A DNA stretch of 6,090 bases from positions 1 to 6,090 of the forward strand of contig DAIDJI010000359.1 in assembly GCA_027451455.1 (NCBI GenBank), read 5' to 3'. Under the pieces are notes generated by a model. It did no database searches. It worked only from the letters and a program-made list of their open reading frames with translations, and was not told the DNA's origin. Shown piece by piece: positions 1 to 3,972 of the stretch (the stretch's first letter is position 1; each line of letters begins with the position of its first letter). The position numbers and the translations under genes were made by a program. Source of the DNA: Planctomycetales bacterium. Its GTDB lineage: Bacteria > Planctomycetota > Planctomycetia > Isosphaerales > Isosphaeraceae.

Positions 1-1
1 C

Positions 2-135
2 CCCGTGTCGCTGCCGGGTTCGTTCAATCGAGGCAACGCGCTCATGGCACTCACCGCACTGGCCGAGGTCGGCGTCGACGTACGCCCTGCGGCGCTGCGG
101 ATGGCCAGCGTGGACGAGGTGGCCGGGCGCTATGG
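2..135 (+). pseudogene. Mur ligase (MurT-like) fragment, cut at both ends
   Basis: Frame 2 reads about 45 residues that resemble the end of the central domain of a Mur ligase, closest in style to MurT, the ligase-like subunit of lipid II isoglutaminyl synthase. The recognisable pieces are LPGSFNRGNALMAL, then GVDVRPAAL, then VDEVAGRYGVRR, matching the family pattern LPGxxNRxNAxxAL...GV...VAGRY. The ATP-binding P-loop region would lie before the window. The C-terminal domain expected after GRY is absent: from about nucleotide 130 the frame becomes low-complexity Arg/Pro-rich sequence, while an unrelated hydrolase starts in the next frame. The gene is therefore truncated here, by deletion, recombination or an assembly join. 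The Mur-ligase assignment is reasonable, but MurT specifically is a guess from a short stretch. Confidence 0.5.
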
Positions 136-389
136 CGTTCGACGAATCGGCGACCCTGCCAACGATCGCGATCCCGACGCTGGTCGTCATCGGCGACCGC
201 GACAAGACGACGGCCCCCGAGGCCGGCCATCACATCGCCGACCGCGTCCCCGGCGCCCTCCGAGTGGTGTTTTCGCCCGCGCGACACCTGGGCCTCTTCG
301 AGTACCACGGACCGTTTGACCAGATCCTGGCCGATTTCACCGCCTCCTGCACGGCGACCACCTCGGCGACGTCGGCGGTCACGACGTGA
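132..389 (+). pseudogene. Alpha/beta hydrolase, C-terminal fragment
   Basis: Frame 3 encodes about 85 residues matching the last third of an alpha/beta-hydrolase-fold enzyme. Residues 2-10 (AFDESATLP) and 15-24 (PTLVVIGDRD) give the strand carrying the catalytic acid, Asp24. The stretch SPARHLGLFE carries the catalytic His52, where the usual SPAGH Gly is an Arg. A terminal helix (FDQILADF) precedes a Thr/Ser/Ala-rich tail. A full enzyme has roughly 250-300 residues with a GxSxG nucleophile elbow; that part is missing, because upstream of about position 126 this frame is not hydrolase-like and the MurT-like sequence occupies the DNA. The ATG at 132 sits inside a normally internal stretch, so it is probably not a real start. 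It is most likely a relic that cannot be active alone. Confidence 0.65.
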
Positions 390-675
390 GGGATCATCGA
401 AGGGAAAGGAGCGGAGGCGCGACCCGAACTCGGCCCGGGGCATCGGCCGGACGATGCCCAATCACTTCGCGAACGCCAGCGGAAGAAGTCGGTGACCTAA
501 CCGTCAGCCTCGGGCCAGACGACGAAGTGCCAGTGGTTCCAAAGGACGCAGTAGGCCAGGATAGCGGATCGGATGGCGGGCGTGCGCCTCGACGGAACAG
601 GGACACTCGCCCGACCGAGCGATTCAGTAAGTGGTAGGCATAGACCCCGGTGGTCACGCGGACGGCTCTGGGCAT
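387..675 (-). pseudogene. Degraded REP-associated transposase (TnpA_REP/RAYT, Y1 HUH family)
   Basis: RAYT proteins are single-domain HUH endonucleases related to IS200/IS605 transposases that mobilise or maintain REP hairpins. Three pieces survive on the minus strand. The N-terminus at about 675-583 reads MPRAVRVTTGVYAYHLLNRS, then VGRVSLFRR. After a loss of roughly 25-30 residues and a frame change, 574-476 reads AILAYCVLWNHWHFVVWPEADG, including the HxH metal motif (codons 533-535 and 527-529). It then meets an in-frame TAG at 497-499 and continues VTDFFRW. A last trace near 387-423 (GSRLRSFPFDD) resembles the family's GRFKSFPVQDDDH segment. The region with the catalytic Tyr (usually CRYVERN-like) is gone. 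The gene is dead through deletion, frameshift and a stop. The repeats at 705-838 lie just upstream of its start, where REP-type targets of such enzymes are often found. Confidence 0.75.
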
Positions 676-704
676 GAGATCGAAGAGCCCGGCCCAGCGT
701 CCCG

Positions 705-838
705 CATTAACTAGCTGCGTCCCCGTTTCCTCGTCCCATTAACTAGCTGCGTCCCCGTTTCCTCGTCCCGTCCCCGTTTCCTCGTCCGTCCCCGTTTCCT
801 CGTCGTCCCCGTTTCCTCACCTTTCCGTCCCCTTTCTC
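705..838. repeat. Tandem array of GTCCCCGTTTCCTC repeats (REP-like)
   Basis: The core GTCCCCGTTTCCTC begins at 719, 751, 770, 788 and 805, followed by a degenerate copy at 827-838. The first two copies belong to a perfect 32-bp direct duplication (705-736 and 737-768) whose 5' part is CATTAACTAGCTGC. Later copies lack that 5' part, and the spacing falls 32, 19, 18, 17. The array lies directly upstream of the dead RAYT gene, and a related copy occurs at 2021-2035. It is probably a REP-type repeat cluster expanded by slippage. No coding function is apparent. Confidence 0.85.
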
Positions 839-886
839 ATTTTCCTGTCCCTCCCTAGGAATGTCCTCGTTTCCCCCTCCTAACGC

Positions 887-1489
887 CTAACCCTCAAGCA
901 GTTCCCTAACCTGTCCAAGGGGACAAAAAACAGGGCTAAATCGACCAGTGGTGTCACTCCCGTCTAAGTAGCTCGCTAGCTCCGAATCGAGCCATCTTAC
1001 AAGAAATCCAGATAAGCCATAGTCAAACTTTTCGTAAGTCGACCCACCACGCCAGTCATAACGTACGATAGTCCATTCTTCCGGCTCGCCAAGGGTAATC
1101 CAAAACAGATCCTTCCCAGTGGACTCAGACGCTAGAGGCATTAAGCCACCAGGGCTAGGATAAATCTCAAAAGGACAGTTTGCTGAAAACGGACCGAACT
1201 TTGCCCGTGTATATGACTCGAGCATGGAGCCGAAAGCCTCTGGCTCTGGGCCGATCTGGGCCATGAGATTCAACTCTGGTTGCAAGCAGAATGGGTTTAA
1301 AACATATAGCACCTCGACAAAGTCGCCCGATCCGTAAAGATTGATGATGTGTTTGTAATCGCTTGGGAGCACCGAACTCAGCGCTCTCTCAACACCTTCC
1401 CAATCCTCAGCCGATCGCCCCCCGTTAATAGGGTGTGCTGGAGGAGGAGCGATGTCCAGCAGACGGCCCAGCTCATCGAATTGAATCAT
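887..1489 (-). CDS. SMI1/KNR4 (SUKH) family protein, probable immunity-type protein
   Basis: This gene encodes a 200-residue cytosolic protein of the SUKH superfamily. Hallmarks in order are an N-terminal helix with W30 and E34, the LPSDYKHIINLYGSGDF block at residues 41-57 (family pattern LPxDYxxFLxxYGxG), the PSPGGLMPLA then GKDLFWI block at about 111-131 (the usual G-L-x-P-(F/L)-(A/G)-...-G-D-x-(F/L)-W region), and a C-terminal FDYGLSGFLVRWL helix at about 155-167. No signal peptide or membrane segment is seen. In bacteria many SUKH proteins are immunity partners of polymorphic or contact-dependent toxins, others are housekeeping or regulatory, and the partner cannot be read from the sequence. 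No toxin gene is visible on either side. The sequence is more AT-rich than its neighbours and lies between REP-like repeats, suggesting acquisition. The ATG at 1487-1489 is preferred over the upstream in-frame ATG at 1651 because GAGGAG stands 7 nt before it and homology begins there. Confidence 0.85.
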   Translation of the reverse strand: MIQFDELGRLLDIAPPPAHPINGGRSAEDWEGVERALSSVLPSDYKHIINLYGSGDFVEVLYVLNPFCLQPELNLMAQIGPEPEAFGSMLESYTRAKFGPFSANCPFEIYPSPGGLMPLASESTGKDLFWITLGEPEEWTIVRYDWRGGSTYEKFDYGLSGFLVRWLDSELASYLDGSDTTGRFSPVFCPLGQVRELLEG

Positions 1490-1496
1490 TTTGTAA

Positions 1497-1502
1497 CTCC
1501 TC
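1497..1502 (-). promoter_or_regulatory. Ribosome binding site deciding the SUKH gene start
   Basis: On the minus strand GAGGAG is followed by a 7-nt spacer and ATG at 1487-1489. This sets the start 54 codons inside the longest open frame. The discarded extension (1490-1651) is a compositionally odd peptide without SUKH features and contains a REP-like sequence. Confidence 0.75.
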
Positions 1503-1512
1503 GAAATCTTGC

Positions 1513-1537
1513 CTAGGAAGGGAAAAGGGGACGGGGA
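1513..1537 (-). repeat. Opposite-orientation REP-like copy upstream of the SUKH gene
   Basis: The sequence reads CTAGGAAGGGAAAAGGGGAC then GGGGA. It resembles the reverse complement of 827-860 (a GGGGACGG core, an A-rich run and CCTAGG at the outer end), with gaps. The two sequences therefore bracket the SUKH gene as an imperfect inverted pair. The match is short and simple in composition, so the relationship is suggestive only. Confidence 0.4.
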
Positions 1538-1841
1538 AGAATGCCGCGTAGATAAGCCTAAGCCAATTTGCCGCAGAGAGTTGCGATCAGAACCCGGGCT
1601 GCTTTCTGCATGTCTCAACATATGAGATTTTTTTGCTTTGCATTTACCCAATGGAGCAAGCCGAATAGAATTAATTTCATGCGAGCATAACTCAAATTGG
1701 CTACGGATCGCGGTCGTCGCAACACCTTTGTTTTCAGGCGATTAAGACTAAGTGGATGGCATTCATCTCCGTCTCCTTTTCCCGCCCCACGACAGAGGTG
1801 GCCGTGGGCCGCGCGGTGACTGGTCAAATGTCTCCCGTAAA

Positions 1842-1858
1842 CCTCGCTACTAGCGAGG
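1842..1858. other. Perfect short palindrome (hairpin)
   Basis: CCTCGCTACTAGCGAGG is self-complementary apart from its central base and can form a 6-8 bp stem. There is no U-tract after it on either strand, so it does not look like a Rho-independent terminator. It may be a helix of the larger structured region at 1936-2018. Confidence 0.5.
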
Positions 1859-1935
1859 CCAGGGATGGTGCGCGCCGCAGTCGCCAACCCAAAACCCCTA
1901 TGGCAGTCTTTTTCCCGTCCGTTACCTCCGCCGCC

Positions 1936-2018
1936 GCTCCGACTGCTACCGGTTGGAGCGATCCAGTTGCCGGGCGGGAATTGCACCCGCTGAAGACCTA
2001 TACCTTTTCACGGCGCAC
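1936..2018 (-). ncRNA. Candidate structured RNA (family not determined)
   Basis: Two strong stems lie side by side. Stem A pairs 1936-1943 (GCTCCGAC) with 1952-1959 (GTTGGAGC) around an 8-nt loop. Stem B pairs 1974-1978 (GCGGG) with 1986-1990 (CCCGC) around a 7-nt loop. Read on the minus strand, the segment starts GTGCGCC at 2018, continues AGCGGGTGCAATTCCCGC, and then CGGCAACTGG. A GTGCG opening and a stem-loop holding GTGCAA-TCC are reminiscent of the 5' part of group II intron RNAs, and possibly of RNAs associated with IscB/TnpB-type elements. No reverse transcriptase or nuclease gene is present, so it would be a remnant or an orphan. Strand is uncertain: stem A has a G-U pair on the plus strand but a C-A mismatch on the minus strand. 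Confidence 0.3.
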
Positions 2019-2020
2019 TG

Positions 2021-2035
2021 CGTCCCTGTTTCCTC
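2021..2035 (+). repeat. Solitary REP-like copy (one mismatch to the array core)
   Basis: CGTCCCTGTTTCCTC differs from the array core CGTCCCCGTTTCCTC at a single base and has the same orientation as the array at 705-838. It lies 3 bp outside the GTGCG start of the candidate structured RNA and 60 bp from the 3' end of the toxin gene. Together with the array it bounds a segment of about 1.2 kb carrying the SUKH gene. Confidence 0.65.
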
Positions 2036-2095
2036 ACAGAACGAGACGAAGAGACGGCCGGGAGAAGCGGTTGGCATGGCGCAGCGGCGGCTCCG

Positions 2096-2524
2096 TCAAG
2101 GGGTGGTGAAGAGTGGAACACCCATCGCCTGGGCGGCCTTCTTGAGCTTGCCATCCAGGGCCGCCAGCGGCAGCCCGAGCCGGATCGCCAACTCCAGGTA
2201 AGCGGCATCGTAGGCGGACAGGTTATGGGCACGGGCCAGATGCATCGTGTCCGACCAGGCATGGGCAACGGTCTGGTCATCGACGGCGATGGGAAAGGCG
2301 CCCAGGATCGCTAGGAACCGCGCCGCGTCGGCCGGCGTGATGCGATTCCGGCGTTCGCCGACGATCAGGACGTTGGCGACTTCGAGCGGCCAGAGGGAGG
2401 GGACATGGGCCTGTAGATCAGGCATCCTGTCCAGGATCGCCTCGGCGTAGGCATCGGCTTCATCGTCGAAGCCCCACACCATCGCCACCGAGCCGTCGAG
2501 GACAAAGGAATTGGTGGCATCCAC
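2096..2524 (-). CDS. vapC: PIN-domain toxin of a type II toxin-antitoxin pair (VapC-like RNase)
   Basis: This gene encodes a 142-residue protein covering one complete PIN domain, an Mg2+-dependent single-strand RNase. VapC-family toxins cut tRNA or rRNA and halt translation when their antitoxin is degraded; the target here is unknown. The acidic active-site set is intact: Asp10 (FVLDGSVAMVW), Glu48 (PLEVANVL), Asp106 (SAYDAAYLELA) and Asp124 (LDGKLKKAA). Length is typical. The start is GTG at 2522-2524, preceded on the minus strand by GGGAG with an 8-nt spacer; the nearby ATG at 2518-2520 is out of frame. The gene follows its antitoxin after 13 bp and is probably translationally coupled. Nothing suggests inactivation. 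Confidence 0.9.
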   Translation of the reverse strand: MDATNSFVLDGSVAMVWGFDDEADAYAEAILDRMPDLQAHVPSLWPLEVANVLIVGERRNRITPADAARFLAILGAFPIAVDDQTVAHAWSDTMHLARAHNLSAYDAAYLELAIRLGLPLAALDGKLKKAAQAMGVPLFTTP

Positions 2525-2532
2525 GCAAGATT

Positions 2533-2540
2533 CTCCCTCA
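2533..2540 (-). promoter_or_regulatory. Toxin ribosome binding site fused to the antitoxin stop codon
   Basis: The minus strand reads TGAGGGAG, in which TGA (2538-2540) ends the antitoxin and GAGGGAG serves as Shine-Dalgarno for the GTG toxin start 8 nt further on. Ribosomes finishing the antitoxin would uncover or reuse this site, a simple way of coupling the toxin's translation to that of the antitoxin. Confidence 0.65.
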
Positions 2541-2783
2541 GAAACGACGTCCTTCCTCGATCATCTCGCGGATGCTCGAACCGCCGAGCGACCGGCCCTT
2601 GCGGAATTGCTTCATGGCCTCGACGGCAGCCTGCACATCGGGCTTGGGCCTGGCGGAAAGGGCCGGCACGAGCCGGGCCACCGGCTTGCCATGCTTGGTG
2701 ATGGTGAATTCTTCCCCCTTGGCCGCCCGTTCCAGGAGCTGGGGCAGGTGGGTCTTGGCCTCGAACGAGCCGACGGTTTCCAT
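2538..2783 (-). CDS. vapB: Phd/YefM-family antitoxin (VapB-type partner)
   Basis: This gene encodes an 81-residue antitoxin that should bind and neutralise the adjacent PIN toxin and repress the shared promoter. The N-terminal Phd/YefM fold is clear: residues 1-24 (ETVGSFEAKTHLPQLLERAA) and 25-40 (GEEFTITKHGKPVARLVP) follow the family pattern of a short strand, the AKxxLxxLL helix, and the ItkhGkPvArLvP hairpin. The rest, about 41-81, is the charged, flexible tail (KQFRKGRSLGGSSIREMIEEGRRF) expected to wrap the toxin's active site. The ATG at 2781-2783 has AAGGAG 6 nt upstream on the minus strand. The gene is first in the operon, the usual order that ensures antitoxin excess. Confidence 0.9.
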   Translation of the reverse strand: METVGSFEAKTHLPQLLERAAKGEEFTITKHGKPVARLVPALSARPKPDVQAAVEAMKQFRKGRSLGGSSIREMIEEGRRF

Positions 2784-2804
2784 GGCAATCTCCTTATCTC
2801 GAGC

Positions 2805-2824
2805 TTCAACTGGTTGAAAACCAG
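2805..2824. promoter_or_regulatory. Overlapping palindromes, probable toxin-antitoxin operator
   Basis: Two perfect inverted repeats share bases: TTCAAC-TG-GTTGAA (2805-2818) and CTGGTT-GAA-AACCAG (2810-2824). They stand 21 nt upstream of the antitoxin ATG and touch the proposed -10 box. Phd/YefM antitoxins bind palindromes of this kind as dimers, and two interlocked sites would suit the ratio-dependent repression known for this family. Confidence 0.7.
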
Positions 2825-2851
2825 TCTAGATGTCATCGCTCCTTTTGACAA
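2823..2851 (-). promoter_or_regulatory. Probable sigma-70-type promoter of the toxin-antitoxin operon
   Basis: On the minus strand TTGTCA (2846-2851) and TAGACT (2823-2828) are separated by exactly 17 bp. The first box differs from TTGACA by one base and the second matches TATAAT at four of six. The -10 box overlaps the palindromic operator by two bases, so bound antitoxin would block RNA polymerase. Transcription would start inside or just after the operator, leaving a short leader. Confidence 0.6.
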
Positions 2852-3118
2852 GCCCGATTGTTCGATGCGTGCATTCAGTCGTGCGGAGCCCGCCAGGCGT
2901 AATCGCCGTGGGGCCGATCCCTCGGGTAACGGGAAATAATCCCCTTTCCTGATGGCCAGGGTGTAATCTTGGGGGCGCACAACAGGGACCCAGCTAGTTC
3001 TTGACGCTGGCACATGCATGACGGCCTGCCGCGCGTCCGAAGACGGCGGTGCGATCGGCGAGATGATCCGTTATCCTGGGGATTCGCGGGATCGAAGCCA
3101 CCCACCGAGGATCGGATC
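2852..3118. other. Divergent intergenic region between the toxin-antitoxin operon and the nuclease gene
   Basis: The toxin-antitoxin and nuclease genes point away from each other, so this stretch should carry the promoter and leader of the nuclease operon on the plus strand. No convincing -35/-10 pair was found: TTGACG at 3001-3006 is a possible -35 but has no good -10 at 16-18 bp. Small inverted repeats such as GGGA-AATAA-TCCC near 2930-2943 are present, and no protein-like open frame was recognised. Confidence 0.45.
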
Positions 3119-3955
3119 ATGACAACGACGTCTCGCCTCCGGATCATCTGTTCTGCGTCCGTCCTCCTGATCGCCGCGACCGCGGGACCCGCATCCGCCT
3201 GGGGACCGCTCGGCCATCGCGCCTCGGCCCGGCTGGCCGAGCGCCATTTGAGCCCCGAGGCAAAGGCCGCCATCCGCGAGCTGCTGGAAGACGGCGAGAC
3301 GCTCGCCGAGGCGTCCACCTGGCCGGATGAACATCGTCGCGACCTGCCGAGGAGCGGACCCTGGCATTACGTCGACGTCCCGCTCGACCAGGACCGCTAC
3401 GACGACCGATTCACGGGCGATGTCCCCGAGAAGGGCTACATCCTGCCGAAGATCCGCGAGTTCCGCGCAGTCCTGAAGGATCGGTCGCGGCCGATCGAGG
3501 AGCGACGGTTCGCTCTGCGGTTCCTCGCCCATTTGATCGAGGATCTGCACATGCCGCTTCACGTCGGCGAGAACCACGACAAGGGAGGGAACGCCACGCA
3601 GGTTCGGTTCTTCGACGAGGGGACCAACTTGCACCGCCTTTGGGACAGCGAGATGCTCGCCCACGCGACGCCGGACGAGGGGAAGTGGGTCCAGCTCCTT
3701 CTTTTGATGGACACGCCGGAGACCCGGAAGCAGGCGATGGCCGGGACGGTCGAGGACTGGGCGACCGAGAGCCTCCACGCGGCAAAACGAGCCTACATCG
3801 ACCCCGCGACCGGACGGATCATCCGATCGGGGACGAAGCTGGGGGAGGCGTACCAGATGCGCCATCTCCCAGTCGCCCGGCGCCGGCTCTATCAGAGCGG
3901 CGTCCGGCTGGCGATGGTTCTCAACGAGGTCTTCTCCGACGGCGGAAGCCGCTGA
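3119..3955 (+). CDS. Secreted S1/P1-type zinc nuclease
   Basis: This gene encodes a 278-residue S1/P1 nuclease, a trinuclear zinc enzyme that cleaves single-stranded DNA and RNA to 5'-mononucleotides and also has 3'-nucleotidase activity. A Sec signal peptide (RLR, then the hydrophobic core SASVLLIAATAG, then ASA) spans residues 1-27. Cleavage after Ala27 leaves Trp28 as N-terminus, as the fold requires because the terminal amine and Trp carbonyl bind zinc. All nine expected ligands can be placed: Trp28, His33 (WGPLGH), Asp70 (STWPDE), His83 (WHYVDVP), His138, Asp142, His148 (AHLIEDLHMPLHVGENHDKGGN), His172 and Asp176 (NLHRLWDSE). The usual Gly of (V/I)GD is Glu141. The protein should act in the periplasm or outside the cell. 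The ATG at 3119 is chosen over one at 3014 because the signal peptide begins there and GAGG lies 8 nt upstream. The bisphosphate nucleotidase gene follows 17 bp later. Confidence 0.93.
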   Translation: MTTTSRLRIICSASVLLIAATAGPASAWGPLGHRASARLAERHLSPEAKAAIRELLEDGETLAEASTWPDEHRRDLPRSGPWHYVDVPLDQDRYDDRFTGDVPEKGYILPKIREFRAVLKDRSRPIEERRFALRFLAHLIEDLHMPLHVGENHDKGGNATQVRFFDEGTNLHRLWDSEMLAHATPDEGKWVQLLLLMDTPETRKQAMAGTVEDWATESLHAAKRAYIDPATGRIIRSGTKLGEAYQMRHLPVARRRLYQSGVRLAMVLNEVFSDGGSR

Positions 3956-3972
3956 AAGGATGTGGGAGCAAT

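Larger units (their letters stand above)
1490..2095. other. Gene-free stretch with hairpins and REP-like sequences
   Basis: No open frame here has recognisable protein features. The part next to the SUKH gene (about 1500-1740) is AT-rich and presumably carries its promoter and leader, though no convincing -35/-10 pair stands out. The part from about 1840 to 2018 is GC-rich and full of inverted repeats. REP-like sequences lie at 1513-1537 and 2021-2035. A diverged sequence at 1741-1785 (ATTAAGACTAAG, then CGTCTCCTTTTCCCG) resembles the ATTAACTAGCTG-CGTCCCCGTTTCC layout of the array unit at 705-736. No remnant of an RHS, CDI or other toxin was recognised upstream of the SUKH gene. Confidence 0.5.

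Noticed and set aside
705..838. CRISPR array
   Set aside because: The repeated core has 3-18 bp between copies, no unique spacers of usual length, and no cas genes are present.
1613..1634. Terminator-like TCTCA-ACATA-TGAGA followed by seven T on the plus strand
   Set aside because: The stem is only 5 bp and AT-rich, and there is no plus-strand gene upstream for it to terminate.
1974..1990. tRNA T-arm lookalike (5-bp stem, 7-nt loop)
   Set aside because: The minus-strand loop TGCAATT lacks the conserved TTC, and no matching acceptor, D or anticodon arms were found around it.
1615..2109. Open frames on both strands over the hairpin region (1615-1986 minus, 1756-2109 plus)
   Set aside because: Neither shows a plausible fold or family motif, and both cover inverted repeats that fit RNA or repeat structure better.
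3001..3006. TTGACG as -35 of a nuclease-operon promoter
   Set aside because: No acceptable -10 hexamer occurs at 16-18 bp, so it is left unassigned.
3014..3118. Earlier ATG for the S1/P1 nuclease
   Set aside because: The added 35 residues are Arg-rich and would bury the clear signal peptide that starts at 3119, where a Shine-Dalgarno is present.
3640..3972. N-terminal extension of the bisphosphate nucleotidase open frame
   Set aside because: It overlaps the nuclease gene in another frame and is an Arg/Gly/Asp-rich shadow; family homology and the ribosome binding site begin at 3973.
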